Positions 21,270-30,910 are shown, counted from the stretch's first letter. The stretch is 40,653 nucleotides of DNA from Saprospiraceae bacterium (GCA_016787525.1 JAEUUP010000021.1:1-40653), one strand, 5' to 3'. Program-made: numbers and translations. The notes: generated by a model from the letters alone, not told the origin.

Positions 21270-24080
21270 CTAAAACCGTTGCATCATCATACGCATACCG
21301 CCGCGTTGACCCCCCATCATCGGATTGATATTGTAGGTAAATGTCAACATAGCATAACGACCGAGCGAACTGGTGACTTCATTCAAAATATAGTTGACAT
21401 CCGCTGTGCGATTGATGCCTGTATTACGGTTTAATATGTCATAAATCGCCAATTTCAACTCACCGCGATCTTTTTTCAACATAAATTTTGAGATAGAAGC
21501 ACCCCAAATTGGAATGGCTTGAGTTGTACCGAAAGTCTGACCAGTGATGATAGAATAGTCGAAATCGGTACTCAATTTGAAGCCAAATGGCAAACGGTAG
21601 TTGGCATCTGCATCGAATGAATAGTTATAGTATTGCTGATTTTGGCTTGTATTGAGTGAATATTTGGTCGAATTGCTCTGAATACGACCATTGAAACTGA
21701 GGTCGAATGTGTCTTTGATATTCAAATTGAGGCGCAAACCGAGACTTGCACTAAGACGATTTGTCACGTTGTCCACATTGTTTATTTGGGCAATGCCTTG
21801 ACCATATGTGAGGTTAGAATTGACGTTCATCCGCAAAATTTGTTTGTACAGAGGCATACCAAAGCCTAAGAAGCCAAAACCTTGTTTGTCATTTTTGACG
21901 TTAATGGGCTTGGTTTCACGGCGGAAAGATTGGTCAATGGTTTGTGCTGTTGAAATTTTATCGGTTGTATAAGTAAAATTAAAATTCCCAAAAAACATAT
22001 GGAAATTCGACTGGTTGAAACGATTGAAATTGACCGAAAAACGATTGTTGTATTCAGGTCTGAGTTCTGGATTGCCATTGTAAATATTCAGAGGGTCGGT
22101 ATTGTCCCGAATGGGTTGCAATTGGTCAATTGAAGGCTCTCTGACACTGGTTTCGTAGGCAAAACGCATACTTTTGCCTTGCACAGGATTGTAGTCGAAA
22201 CGCAGATTGGGCAAAAGAAAATTGAAATGATAAGGCCCAATCAACGTGTTTCGTGAAATAAACTCACCTTGTAAGGTGGAATATTGGTATTGCAAACCCG
22301 TTGCAAAATTCCATTCTTTGCGATTGACGCGGTAAGTCAAGCCTGTTTTGTTGTAGATATAGTCGTTGTTGTAAACGTTACTGAGGGTAGAATTGTATTT
22401 CCGTTCGCCATTTAGTAAGTCATAAACTTGGCGGTCTGCATCGTTGTTTGTATTTGAAAAATTGTAGTTGGCTTCCAAATACTGACGATTGCCCAAAGGC
22501 TCGGTATAAGATAGCGTTGCGCCATAATTGCTGCGTTTGTTGATACGGTCATCGTCTTGATTGATGACAGAGTCTTTTCCCGTCAAAAAGTTTTTGTTAG
22601 TCGAGTTCAATAGACTGTTTCGGTCGCTGGTATTGAGATTGTAGAAGAAATTTGCCGACGCATTCCGCCCCTTTTTCATGAATCGCCGACGCAGCAAAAG
22701 GCTGTTTTGCATACTCAAACCCGACCCCTCAGTATTGGTCACGCGGTCGCTGTTGGTTTGAGGCGTTTCGTCGCTTTTCAGGTTTTCGGTGAACGATTTG
22801 GTGTCTGCAAAATTTTTGGTAGCCGACAAAACCGAAGTCAATTTTAATGATGTAAAAGTATCCAATTTTTGATCGAGCGTCAGATTAACACGATGGTTTT
22901 GGTTTTCTGTTCTCGAGTCTGAGTTTGTATTGGTTTTAAATGTCCCATTTGTTAAAAAGTTCTCACGTTCCGATATTTTCTTCTGTTCATTGATCACATC
23001 GTTGTAAAAATAACTTACATTCAATTCTGTTTTAGGCGAAAACTGTTGATTGAAGTTGATACCACCCGACCAAGCTGTTTGGAAACCTTTATTGTTGCCA
23101 AAGTCCAAGGGGACATTTTCTGAGCCATCGAATTGCAAGCGCACACCGCCGCCACCGCCGCGTTGCATACGCTGAGTTGTACCCGTGAAACCCATATAGT
23201 CTTCGACGCTGAAACCCGTTTTGTTGACATTATTGCCCAAACCTAAAATGGAGAGCTGCTGTGTTTTTGAAAATTTATTGACAGAGAATTTACCGAAATA
23301 GCGCGCATCTGTTTCGGCTGCAACACCGCCGCCAGCTGTTGCATTGCCAAATGTGCCTTTTGAGTAATCTGTTTTGAGTTGTAAGTCAATTGTTTTTTCG
23401 CGTTCACCATCATCTACACCCGAAAATTCGGCTTGGTCACTCTTTTTATCGTACACTTTCACCTTGTCAATGGCATTGGCAGGCAGGTTTTGGAGAGCGA
23501 CTTTGGGGTCTTTGCCAAAAAACTTCTTACCGTTGACCAACACTTGTTTCACGTTTTCGCCTTGTGCTGTGACAGTACCATCTTTGGATACTTCCATACC
23601 AGGCAATTTTTTTATCAAGTCTTCCGCCGCCGCATTGGGCTGCACTTTGAAAGAAGAAGCATTGAATTCGGTCGTGTCGCCATTGATTTTCACAGGGTCT
23701 TTATAGCCTGTTACTAAAGCCGCATCGAGCATTTTACTGAGGGGGGTCATGCGAATGCCGCCCAAGTCAACCATGCCTTGTGCATTGGTTTGTAGCCCCT
23801 GTTTCACATCTTGCCAATAAGGTTCATAGCCGACAAAAGTGATTTTTAGGAGGTAGTCGGTCGTTGTTGAGACATTTTTTAGGTTAAAAACACCTTTGTC
23901 CGATGTGCGTCCAAAAGAAGCCAATGACGAATCCTTGGCAGACAACAGTAAAACTGTGGCGTTTTGCATGGCTTTGCCTGCACTGTCAGCAACTGTACCA
24001 ATTAAGGTTATTTTTTGTGCAAAACTGGGTGTAAATCCCCAAAAAGTCAGAAGGGTGAAGAGTGTAAAGAGCTTTTTCAT
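21270..24080 (-). CDS. Outer-membrane beta-barrel protein with CarboxypepD_reg-like N-terminus
   Basis: A 936-residue protein with a signal peptide (1-21, cleaved after SFA). Residues about 23-110 form a CarboxypepD_reg-like beta-sandwich (KITLIGTVADSAGKAMQNATVLLLS). A plug-like region follows (about 130-225: NAAAEDLIKKLPGMEVSKDG, VLVNGKKFFGKDPKVALQNLPANAIDKVKVYD). The rest is a long TonB-dependent-receptor-like barrel of the outer_membrane_beta-barrel (PF14905) type. It ends in a Met/Gly-rich tail, MGGQRGGMRMMMQRF. No SusD partner is adjacent, so it is not a SusCD pair. Substrate unknown. Two exact TACTGAGGGG copies (22725 NTEGS; 23735 TPLS) and one near copy (22379) lie in the gene. Confidence 0.9.
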   Translation of the reverse strand: MKKLFTLFTLLTFWGFTPSFAQKITLIGTVADSAGKAMQNATVLLLSAKDSSLASFGRTSDKGVFNLKNVSTTTDYLLKITFVGYEPYWQDVKQGLQTNAQGMVDLGGIRMTPLSKMLDAALVTGYKDPVKINGDTTEFNASSFKVQPNAAAEDLIKKLPGMEVSKDGTVTAQGENVKQVLVNGKKFFGKDPKVALQNLPANAIDKVKVYDKKSDQAEFSGVDDGEREKTIDLQLKTDYSKGTFGNATAGGGVAAETDARYFGKFSVNKFSKTQQLSILGLGNNVNKTGFSVEDYMGFTGTTQRMQRGGGGGVRLQFDGSENVPLDFGNNKGFQTAWSGGINFNQQFSPKTELNVSYFYNDVINEQKKISERENFLTNGTFKTNTNSDSRTENQNHRVNLTLDQKLDTFTSLKLTSVLSATKNFADTKSFTENLKSDETPQTNSDRVTNTEGSGLSMQNSLLLRRRFMKKGRNASANFFYNLNTSDRNSLLNSTNKNFLTGKDSVINQDDDRINKRSNYGATLSYTEPLGNRQYLEANYNFSNTNNDADRQVYDLLNGERKYNSTLSNVYNNDYIYNKTGLTYRVNRKEWNFATGLQYQYSTLQGEFISRNTLIGPYHFNFLLPNLRFDYNPVQGKSMRFAYETSVREPSIDQLQPIRDNTDPLNIYNGNPELRPEYNNRFSVNFNRFNQSNFHMFFGNFNFTYTTDKISTAQTIDQSFRRETKPINVKNDKQGFGFLGFGMPLYKQILRMNVNSNLTYGQGIAQINNVDNVTNRLSASLGLRLNLNIKDTFDLSFNGRIQSNSTKYSLNTSQNQQYYNYSFDADANYRLPFGFKLSTDFDYSIITGQTFGTTQAIPIWGASISKFMLKKDRGELKLAIYDILNRNTGINRTADVNYILNEVTSSLGRYAMLTFTYNINPMMGGQRGGMRMMMQRF

Positions 24081-24169
24081 TCCGTAAAATTGTTGGATTT
24101 TAAAAAAGGGCAGCTTATTTTTTGCTGCACAAATTAGTTCTATTTCTTTTTCTTATTTGAACTTGACGA

Positions 24170-24197
24170 CAAAAGTACGGAATGTGGCGACGACAAA
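24170..24197 (-). promoter_or_regulatory. Candidate promoter for the outer-membrane protein gene
   Basis: On the minus strand TTTG (24197-24194), a 16-bp spacer and TACTTTTG (24177-24170) fit the Bacteroidota consensus, although the spacer is short. The start codon is 89 bp downstream. Confidence 0.45.
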
Positions 24198-24335
24198 GGG
24201 TTAATCGAAGTTGATGGATTGTTAATTTTGGTTAATGTGGCTTGAAAAGTTTGTTTCTAAAAGGCTTGATACTGAGGGGTGTTGTTCAAAATATGCCTTC
24301 TTTTGTTTATCGTGTAAACAATGTAATTTGTGTAA

Positions 24336-24818
24336 TTAGGCGTTGTAAACATTGCTGAATCCACTTTTTAAGTCTGCATGTGGCAGAATCTGCAACAAAT
24401 GGTGTTTAAGATGCTCACCATAGTCTGCCATGATAAAAGACAAACTAAACGGCCCAGTACCTTCAATGGTAATGGTATGCTCTAATACTGAGGGGTCAGC
24501 GTGTTCGATGATATGAGCAATTTGTTGGTTGTATGCGACCCAAATATCTATGAGTGTTGTCCAGTCTGCCTCGTTGTATCGTTGCAAAGCCACCCACGCA
24601 TTTTGTTGATAACCGACAAAATCGAGGTGCGTTTGCTGCATGGTGCGCACAAATTTTTGCTGATTGTTGCAAGCCGAATCAATCAAATGTCCCAACACTT
24701 CTTTTTTTGACCATTTTTCGGGTCGGGGTTTGAGTGCGGCCTCTGCATCAGAAATCTGGCGCAATTGTGGCAGAATAAACGATATGGTATCGCGCAAACT
24801 TTGAGCAATTTCTTTCAT
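24336..24818 (-). CDS. DinB-family protein
   Basis: A 160-residue four-helix protein of the DinB/YfiT-like superfamily. WSKKEVLGHLIDSACNN (about 36-52) supplies the first metal-binding His, and GEHLKHHLLQIL (about 133-144) the other two. Such proteins bind a divalent metal and some are thiol-dependent S-transferases; the role of this one is unknown. The upstream DUF1080 gene is separated by a hairpin. The 255-bp gap downstream (24081-24335) holds a TACTGAGGGG copy (24270), a TGTAAACA box (24313) and the promoter of the next gene. A TACTGAGGGG copy at 24486 encodes DPSV. Confidence 0.88.
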   Translation of the reverse strand: MKEIAQSLRDTISFILPQLRQISDAEAALKPRPEKWSKKEVLGHLIDSACNNQQKFVRTMQQTHLDFVGYQQNAWVALQRYNEADWTTLIDIWVAYNQQIAHIIEHADPSVLEHTITIEGTGPFSLSFIMADYGEHLKHHLLQILPHADLKSGFSNVYNA

Positions 24819-24851
24819 AAAAAATTGATTAACAATATTTTAATTAAAATA

Positions 24852-24896
24852 ACGAATAACGATTTTGGCAATAGGGCAGCCAAAACCGTTATTCGT
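24852..24896 (-). terminator. Hairpin between DUF1080 and DinB genes
   Basis: An 18-bp inverted repeat (24852-24869 with 24879-24896) with one mismatch and a 9-nt loop, core ACGAATAACG / CGTTATTCGT. It follows the DUF1080 stop and probably terminates that transcript; the T-tract is weak. Confidence 0.6.
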
Positions 24897-24910
24897 CAAT
24901 GTTGAATGGA

Positions 24911-25663
24911 CTATTTCCACTCTTTTATTTTAATATTCCGAAACCACACTTTATCGTTATGGTCTTGCAGTGCCAAATGACCTTTTTTGATTGTGCCAAA
25001 ATAAGGCATAGACTTGAACTTGCTTTTCGCAATCATGTCCTTCCATTCGGGTGTCCACATATCGGTTTCGACCACTTTTTTGCCATTTTGCCATTGTTCC
25101 AAATGTCCTTTTTTGACGATGAGACGGATGCTGTTCCACTCGCCAGCGGGTTTGACGGTGACAGTTTTGCACTCGATGAGGTCATAGAGGTCGCCCGCTT
25201 TGTGTTTCACAATTTTGGCATCGGGGTGACAACTGTTGTCCAAAACCTGCATTTCAGGACCCGATTGCCAAGGTGTTGACACTTTATCGTCTTCCAAAAC
25301 ATTAAAAATGATACCGCTGTTGCCACAAGGTGCGATTTTCCATTCCAAACGGAGTTCATAGTTTTCATATTCGCCGTCTGTCATTAAATCGCCACCGCCG
25401 ATGCGTTTGCCATTCGCATCTTTGACAGAAGCATCCAAAACCAGCGCATCGCCGTCTATTTTCCAAGCCGATCCATCGGTTTGTTTTTTGAAAATATGCC
25501 AACCTTCTTTGTCTTTACCATTAAAAAGGAGTTTCCAGCCAGCTTTGATCTCCGATTCGGTCAAAACATTGTTTTGAGTGGTTGCATACTGAGGGGTGTT
25601 TTTTGTGCCAAAAAGGGCTGCCAAAAAAGGCAAAAAGAGAATTGCTAATGAGTATTGTTTCAT
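24911..25663 (-). CDS. Secreted DUF1080 (3-keto-disaccharide hydrolase-like) protein
   Basis: A 250-residue protein with a signal peptide (MKQYSLAILFLPFLAALFG). The DUF1080 domain (PF06439, concanavalin-like jelly roll) runs from about 38 to 249: GWKLLFNGKDKEGWHIFKK, GGDLMTDGEYENYELRLEW, GNSGIIFNVLED and the C-terminal GHLALQDHNDKVWFRNIKI, all typical. Members cleave 3-keto-glycosides or bind glycans in the periplasm. No sugar dehydrogenase or isomerase partner lies nearby. TPQY near residue 25, in the linker after the signal peptide, is encoded by a TACTGAGGGG copy at 25587. Confidence 0.93.
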   Translation of the reverse strand: MKQYSLAILFLPFLAALFGTKNTPQYATTQNNVLTESEIKAGWKLLFNGKDKEGWHIFKKQTDGSAWKIDGDALVLDASVKDANGKRIGGGDLMTDGEYENYELRLEWKIAPCGNSGIIFNVLEDDKVSTPWQSGPEMQVLDNSCHPDAKIVKHKAGDLYDLIECKTVTVKPAGEWNSIRLIVKKGHLEQWQNGKKVVETDMWTPEWKDMIAKSKFKSMPYFGTIKKGHLALQDHNDKVWFRNIKIKEWK

Positions 25664-25752
25664 TTTTTAATTAAAAATTGATGATAACTGTTTGATTCAT
25701 AATCGTTTTGAAAAAACGCTGCTAAATGTAGTTATTTTACCGAATATAGGAT

Positions 25753-28071
25753 TTAGAACAACCGAAAATTATCTAAAAACGGCATAGCCGCCCGCACCAA
25801 TCGAATCTCACCATATGAAAAATCTTCGCCCAGCACTTCCCGAATGTTTGTCGAACTCGCTTGTTCGCTGAATTCTTGGACGACATCGCGAATCGTGTGA
25901 ATGCGCGCCTCATCCATAATGTGTTCAATATGAATCAGTTTTTGTTGCACCAATTTTGCCAAATGATTATAAACAGTGTCAACGGTCATACTCCTTTGTC
26001 GGGCGATGTCTTCTGGTTTTTTGCCAGTTTTTGCCATATCGAGGGTCAGTTGGTAGGTGTCACTGAGTACATTTTTTTTCTTTTTTGAGGGTTTTTCAGA
26101 AGTATAAATATTGATTTCGGGTTCTTCAAGCACTTTTTTTTCAAATGCAACGGCATTTTTAGCTGCTTGCAAGAGTGCAAATCGCTCTTGAGTGTTGAAG
26201 GTTGAGTCAAATAATTCCTTTGTAATCTCTTGATTTTCAACCACCGCTTTGACCAAAACAGCAGCTTTGTGGAAGCACTGGAACTGCTCGTACATGGCGG
26301 TTTCCAAATCGCTCAGTTCATCCACATAAGCCTTGGTGCGTGGCAGCAGGTTCATTTTTTCGCGATGAATCAAGATTTGCAAAAGGCGTTCTTTGAAGGC
26401 TTTGGCAAAATAGTCGCGTGCGGCGGTCAGTCGCTCATTGAGCCACGACCACTTGATGGGTTCGGTGTAGAGACAGGCCCGCAACTGTTGGGCGAAAATA
26501 TTGGCAAAATTACTGAGGGGGGTCAGAGCTTCAAACTCTGCCTCAGCCCAAGCCTTTTTCTTCTGTTTTATGGAGTTTTGTTCGCTTTTGTTGTACGATT
26601 CGAGGTGGTATTTCCATGTGTTTTGGAGTGGCGTAAAGGTGTAGGTTTTTAAAATAGAATGTCGTAGAAATGCCAAAGTTTCGGCTTCTAACAAGCGAGA
26701 GACGGTCTCTTTGTCGGGTTTTGAGGCCGCATAACGCTCCACTTGGGAGTCGTTGCTGATGCCTCTAAACTGGATTTTTGAACTCAAAATCAAACCATCG
26801 AGCGACCTCAAACGCGACAAAGCCACATAAATCTGTCCGGCGGCAAAGGCTTTGCCGACATCAATTACGGCTTTATCGAAGGTCAGTCCTTGACTTTTAT
26901 GCACCGTGATGGCCCATGCCAATTTGATGGGATATTGCGTAAAAGTGCCAATGACCTCCTCTTCGATTTCTTTGGTGCGTTCGCTCACAACGAATTTGAC
27001 ATTGTTCCAAATATGCTTTTCGAGCCTCATTTTGATGTTTGAATCCGCTAAAACGACATGAATTTCTTCATTTTCACCGTCTTGCACAATACCTTCAACG
27101 CGGGCCAATTTACCATTGAAATAACGTTGTTCGCCGCTCGCATCATTTTTGATGAACATGACTTGCGCGCCTACTTTGAGTGTCAATGTTTTGTCGAGTG
27201 GATAACTCATTTCAGGGAATTCACCATCAATAGCCGCAGGAAAAGTAAACGGCTGACCCCTCAGTAATTGCAGGGCCTCTTCGTTCATCTGGTTGGCTTG
27301 GGCATTGTGGGTCGTGAGGGTGATAAAACCGTCGTCGGGTTGGGGTTTGAAATCGGGTTTGTAGTAGTTGTTCAGAACCGCCATGTCGGCGGCTTCGATG
27401 CGGTTGTGGCGCAGATTGTTCAAAATACCGATAAAACGCTCGTCGGTTTGCCGATAAATTTTATCCAATTCGATATAAAGGGGTGGATTTTCTGCCAGAC
27501 ATTGAGCGTGAAAGAAAAAAGGACTTTTGTAATAATGTTTCAAAATATCCCATTCATCATGCTTCACAACAGGAGGCAATTGCATCAAATCACCAATAAA
27601 CAAGACTTGCACGCCACCAAATGGCGTAAAATAACTGTTTCTGACAATGCGCAAAGTGGTGTCAATAGCATCTAAAAGGTCGGCACGCAGCATACTCACT
27701 TCGTCAATGATGAGCAATTCGAGGCGTTGCAGCACTTTTCGGCGATGTGCTTGCAAGCGCATTTGTGCTTTGAGCGTGTGCCGATTGTTCATGCCAAAAG
27801 TCGTTTGATTACTCGTGGGCAAGGTGTCGGCGGGAATAAAAGCCCCGAAAGGCAGTTGAAATTGCGAATGAATGGTAACACCCCCTGCATTGATGGCAGC
27901 AATGCCCGTTGGGGCAACAATAACAGCCCGTTTATGAGTTTTGCGAATGATATTTTGCAAAAAAGTCGTTTTCCCTGTCCCTGCTTTGCCTGTTAAAAAA
28001 ACAGATTTTTCTGTTTGATTGATGAATTTGGCGGCAAATACTGAGGGGTCTGTTTCAGAGGGTTTTCTCAT
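25753..28071 (-). CDS. Pif1-like SF1 helicase with C-terminal HTH domain
   Basis: A 772-residue ATPase. Walker A is LTGKAGTGKTT (residues 26-36), motif II is LLIIDEVSMLRADLLDAID, and motif VI-like IYVALSRLRSLDGL is preceded by KLAWAITVHKSQGLTFDKAVID (UvrD_C_2 type). This is the Pif1/RecD-like family common in Bacteroidota, likely a 5'-3' DNA helicase for replication or repair. The C-terminus (SDTYQLTLDMAKTGKKPEDIARQRSMTVDTVYNHLAKLV) is a helicase-associated HTH like that at the end of RecQ proteins. Divergent from the DinD/BRO gene. Three TACTGAGGGG copies (26511 TPLS, 27257 LLRG, 28039 DPSV). Confidence 0.93.
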   Translation of the reverse strand: MRKPSETDPSVFAAKFINQTEKSVFLTGKAGTGKTTFLQNIIRKTHKRAVIVAPTGIAAINAGGVTIHSQFQLPFGAFIPADTLPTSNQTTFGMNNRHTLKAQMRLQAHRRKVLQRLELLIIDEVSMLRADLLDAIDTTLRIVRNSYFTPFGGVQVLFIGDLMQLPPVVKHDEWDILKHYYKSPFFFHAQCLAENPPLYIELDKIYRQTDERFIGILNNLRHNRIEAADMAVLNNYYKPDFKPQPDDGFITLTTHNAQANQMNEEALQLLRGQPFTFPAAIDGEFPEMSYPLDKTLTLKVGAQVMFIKNDASGEQRYFNGKLARVEGIVQDGENEEIHVVLADSNIKMRLEKHIWNNVKFVVSERTKEIEEEVIGTFTQYPIKLAWAITVHKSQGLTFDKAVIDVGKAFAAGQIYVALSRLRSLDGLILSSKIQFRGISNDSQVERYAASKPDKETVSRLLEAETLAFLRHSILKTYTFTPLQNTWKYHLESYNKSEQNSIKQKKKAWAEAEFEALTPLSNFANIFAQQLRACLYTEPIKWSWLNERLTAARDYFAKAFKERLLQILIHREKMNLLPRTKAYVDELSDLETAMYEQFQCFHKAAVLVKAVVENQEITKELFDSTFNTQERFALLQAAKNAVAFEKKVLEEPEINIYTSEKPSKKKKNVLSDTYQLTLDMAKTGKKPEDIARQRSMTVDTVYNHLAKLVQQKLIHIEHIMDEARIHTIRDVVQEFSEQASSTNIREVLGEDFSYGEIRLVRAAMPFLDNFRLF

Positions 28072-28117
28072 CAGTTTTGTTATTTTAAATAAAAAACATT
28101 TGTTTTAAATGAGCGTT

Positions 28118-28125
28118 CAAAGGTA
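28118..28125 (-). promoter_or_regulatory. Possible -7 box for the helicase gene
   Basis: On the minus strand TACCTTTG fits TAnnTTTG exactly, 46 bp before the start codon. No clear -33 element is seen. Confidence 0.4.
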
Positions 28126-28204
28126 TTAAAAACAATAAAAAGTTGTATTTTATTCTCCATTTTTTTCAAAAAACAGTTATCTTTATGCGTTTAAAAAATA
28201 AAGA

Positions 28205-29020
28205 ATGGAAAAACAAACCGATTTGATACCATTTAAAAGTGAGCAAATTAGGAAGATTCTGTACAAAGATGAATGGTATTTTTCAGTCGTTGACATTATT
28301 GGGGTTTTGACGGACAGTGCCATACCGCGCAACTATTGGTCTGACCTCAAAAGGCGAGAAAAGCAGTTGCACGAAGTTTGCGTGCAACTGAAATTACCCG
28401 CTGCTGATAGCAAAAATTACAAAACAGATTGTGCCAATACTGAGGGGGTGCTGCGCATCATTATGTCAGTACCATCACCCAAAGCCGAGCCAATGAAATT
28501 GTGGCTGGCACAGGTTGGCAAAGAGCGTATCGCCGAAACAGGAGACCCCGAAATCAGTGTCCATCGCCTAACTGAGCTTTACAAAGCCAAAGGATACGAC
28601 GATGTGTGGATTGGTAATCGCTTGAAAACCATTGGCATACGCAAAGAGTTGACCGATGAATGGAAAGCCCGTGGTGTCAAAGAGGGACAAGAATATGCGA
28701 TTTTGACAGCAGAAATTGCACAACAAACTTTTGGTCTCACGCCCAGCGAACATGCCAAATTGAAAGGTTTAGACAAACAAAATCTTCGTGACCACATGAA
28801 TAATTTGGAACTTGTGCTGACAGCCTTTGGCGAGGAAGTGACCCGCCGCATGGCCATCAAAGACGACGCTCAAGGGTTTGCTGAAAACCACGAAGCCGCC
28901 ATCAAAGGTGGTATCATCGCAGGGCAAGCGCGCCTCAATGTCGAAGCCCAATTGGGTGAAAAAGTGGTGTCGGCTGAGAATTTTTTGGGTTTGGCGGAAA
29001 AAAACGATAGCTTAGAATAA
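28205..29020 (+). CDS. dinD: DinD-like / BRO-N domain protein
   Basis: A 271-residue protein. Residues about 12-115 form a Bro-N domain (QIRKILYKDEWYFSVVDIIGVLTDSAIPRNYWSDLKRR), found in phage antirepressors and in E. coli DinD. The C-terminal part (LRDHMNNLELVLTAFGEEVTRRMAIKDDAQGFAENHEAAIKGGIIAGQARLNVEAQLGEKVV) closely follows the DinD layout. E. coli DinD is SOS-induced and inhibits RecA filaments; the role here is inferred only. It is divergent from a DNA helicase gene and ends 1 bp before the VanX-like gene. NTEGV is encoded by a TACTGAGGGG copy at 28438. Confidence 0.85.
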   Translation: MEKQTDLIPFKSEQIRKILYKDEWYFSVVDIIGVLTDSAIPRNYWSDLKRREKQLHEVCVQLKLPAADSKNYKTDCANTEGVLRIIMSVPSPKAEPMKLWLAQVGKERIAETGDPEISVHRLTELYKAKGYDDVWIGNRLKTIGIRKELTDEWKARGVKEGQEYAILTAEIAQQTFGLTPSEHAKLKGLDKQNLRDHMNNLELVLTAFGEEVTRRMAIKDDAQGFAENHEAAIKGGIIAGQARLNVEAQLGEKVVSAENFLGLAEKNDSLE

Positions 29021-29021
29021 A

Positions 29022-29708
29022 ATGATTAAAAATATGAAAAACGTCATTTATCAGCCATTTATCAATCCTTCACTCAAAGGGCGCCTTTGGACGGTGTGTT
29101 GCTTGCTTTTTTTTACCTGTTGCGCCCAAAAACCTAAAACTGAGGTGAAAGCAGACTACAATACGAAGCAGTGGACAGAACTCACATCTTTGGACAATAG
29201 CATTAAAATTGATATTCGCTACGCCACAACGAACAATTTTACGAAAGCTAAAATGTACGATTGTGACCGTTGTTTTCTTAGACCTGAAGCAGCAAAGGCA
29301 ATTGCTAAAGCGCATAAAACATTGAAAGACAAAGGTTATGGTGGTTTGAAAATGTTTGATTGTTATCGTCCAAAACCTTACCAACAACGTTTGTGGGACA
29401 AAGTGCCTGACGACCGCTATGTGACACCGCCTTGGAAAGGTTCGCAACATTCGCGTGGTCTGGCAGTGGATTTGACGATTGTGGACAAAAACGGTAAAGA
29501 GTTGGATATGGGAACAGAATTTGATAATTTTACGACAAAAGCCCATTCTGACAATATGGATTTGCCCAAAAATGTATTGGAAAACCGCCAATTACTGAGG
29601 GGGGTCTTGGAGCAAGTGGGTTTCAAGGGGATTCGGACAGAGTGGTGGCATTTTGCTTATCAAAAGAAAAAATATGATTTGTCGGATTGGGTTTGGCAGT
29701 GTAAATAA
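29022..29708 (+). CDS. D-Ala-D-Ala dipeptidase, VanX/DdpX-like (M15D) lipoprotein
   Basis: A 228-residue protein with a lipoprotein-type signal (LWTVCCLLFFTCC, Cys33 or Cys34). The zinc peptidase motifs are visible: SQHSRGLAVDLT (His143, Asp150), EWWHFAY (Glu207, His210) and the catalytic-Arg segment FDCYRP (Arg116). It hydrolyses D-alanyl-D-alanine in the periplasm, probably in peptidoglycan recycling rather than resistance, since no vanA/vanH genes are present. Start may be ATG 29022 or 29034. The 1-bp spacing to the DinD-like gene suggests co-transcription. LLRG near residue 191 is encoded by a six-G copy of the TACTGAGGGG word. The following gap (29709-29906) shows nothing certain. Confidence 0.93.
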   Translation: MIKNMKNVIYQPFINPSLKGRLWTVCCLLFFTCCAQKPKTEVKADYNTKQWTELTSLDNSIKIDIRYATTNNFTKAKMYDCDRCFLRPEAAKAIAKAHKTLKDKGYGGLKMFDCYRPKPYQQRLWDKVPDDRYVTPPWKGSQHSRGLAVDLTIVDKNGKELDMGTEFDNFTTKAHSDNMDLPKNVLENRQLLRGVLEQVGFKGIRTEWWHFAYQKKKYDLSDWVWQCK

Positions 29709-29906
29709 GATGTAAGACTTTTGTAGCCCGACAAATGACGTTTTTTAGTGAAACAAACTTCTAATTCGCAACGTTTAAGTATCTCGTTTGTCAATAGTTG
29801 TTGGTCAGTCGTCTTTGAGTCATTTGTTTCATGTAGCTCAATCACAAATGACTATTGACCAATGGCGTAATGACTTTTTTAACTCAATAACGATTAACGA
29901 CTAAAT

Positions 29907-30881
29907 ATGTCAGTATCAACAGTTTATAAATCAGATGTCGAAGCGGTGGATGCGCTCGCACTGTCGTACAAAAACCTCACAAAAGAAATCAGCAAAGTGA
30001 TTGTCGGACAAGAAGATGTGGTTCGGGCGGTCATCATTTCTTTGTTTTCTAATGGTCATAGTTTGCTTGTGGGTGTGCCAGGTTTGGCGAAAACGCTTTT
30101 GGTTTCGACCATTGCAGAAGTGTTAGACTTGGACTTCAAACGAATTCAGTTCACGCCCGACTTGATGCCTTCGGACATCACAGGTTCTGAAATTTTGGGC
30201 GAAGACCGTCATTTCAAATTCAATCGCGGCCCGTTGTTTGCTAACATCGTTTTAGCGGACGAAATCAACCGTACGCCGCCTAAAACGCAGGCGGCTCTAC
30301 TCGAAGCGATGCAAGAACGCAACGTGACGGTGGCGGGTCAACGCCATATTTTGCCGTCGCCTTTTTTCGTTTTGGCAACGCAAAATCCGATTGAACAAGA
30401 AGGAACGTATCCATTGCCAGAAGCGCAATTGGACCGTTTTATGTTCAATATTCTGTTGGATTATCCGAGCTATGAAGAGGAAATTGCGGTTGTCAAAGGT
30501 ACTACGTCGGGCAAATCAGTACAGTTGAGCCATATTGTCACAGGCGAGCAAATTTTGGGCTTCCAACAGTTGGTGCGTAAAATTCCGATTGCCGATAATG
30601 TGTTGGAATACGCTGTGGGTTTGACCGCCAAAACGCGTCCGAATACACCCAAAGCCACTTCAACGGTCAATAACTATATATCTTGGGGTGCGGGTCCGCG
30701 GGCCTCGCAGTATTTGGTGTTGGGTGCGAAATGCCATGCAGCGATTCGTGGCAAATACTCGCCTGATATTGAAGATGTGCGGGCGATTGCGAAATATGTA
30801 TTGCGCCACCGCATTGTGCCTAACTACAAAGCGGAAGCGGAGGGCATGACGGCTGATAAAATCATCGAAAGTCTTTTTTGA
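29907..30881 (+). CDS. MoxR-family AAA+ ATPase
   Basis: A 324-residue MoxR ATPase. Walker A GVPGLAKT (56-63), Walker B VLADEINR (115-122), sensor 1 in FVLATQNPIEQEGTYPLPEAQLDRF, and a C-terminal lid domain (WGAGPRASQYLVLGAKCHAAIRG). MoxR proteins act as chaperones for assembly of metalloenzymes or envelope complexes. They usually head an operon with DUF58 and VWA-domain genes, but here the gene is followed directly by a strong terminator and a convergent gene, so it is an orphan. No TACTGAGGGG copy inside. Confidence 0.95.
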   Translation: MSVSTVYKSDVEAVDALALSYKNLTKEISKVIVGQEDVVRAVIISLFSNGHSLLVGVPGLAKTLLVSTIAEVLDLDFKRIQFTPDLMPSDITGSEILGEDRHFKFNRGPLFANIVLADEINRTPPKTQAALLEAMQERNVTVAGQRHILPSPFFVLATQNPIEQEGTYPLPEAQLDRFMFNILLDYPSYEEEIAVVKGTTSGKSVQLSHIVTGEQILGFQQLVRKIPIADNVLEYAVGLTAKTRPNTPKATSTVNNYISWGAGPRASQYLVLGAKCHAAIRGKYSPDIEDVRAIAKYVLRHRIVPNYKAEAEGMTADKIIESLF

Positions 30882-30910
30882 AGAAACCCATTTTCAGAGT
30901 TTTAATAGTG

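Noticed and set aside
21270-24080. SusC of a SusCD pair
   Set aside because: No SusD lipoprotein gene adjacent; the protein fits the shorter PF14905-type barrel better.
29022-29708. Vancomycin-resistance gene
   Set aside because: VanX-like dipeptidase only; no vanH/vanA ligase or VanRS regulator nearby, so peptidoglycan recycling is more likely.
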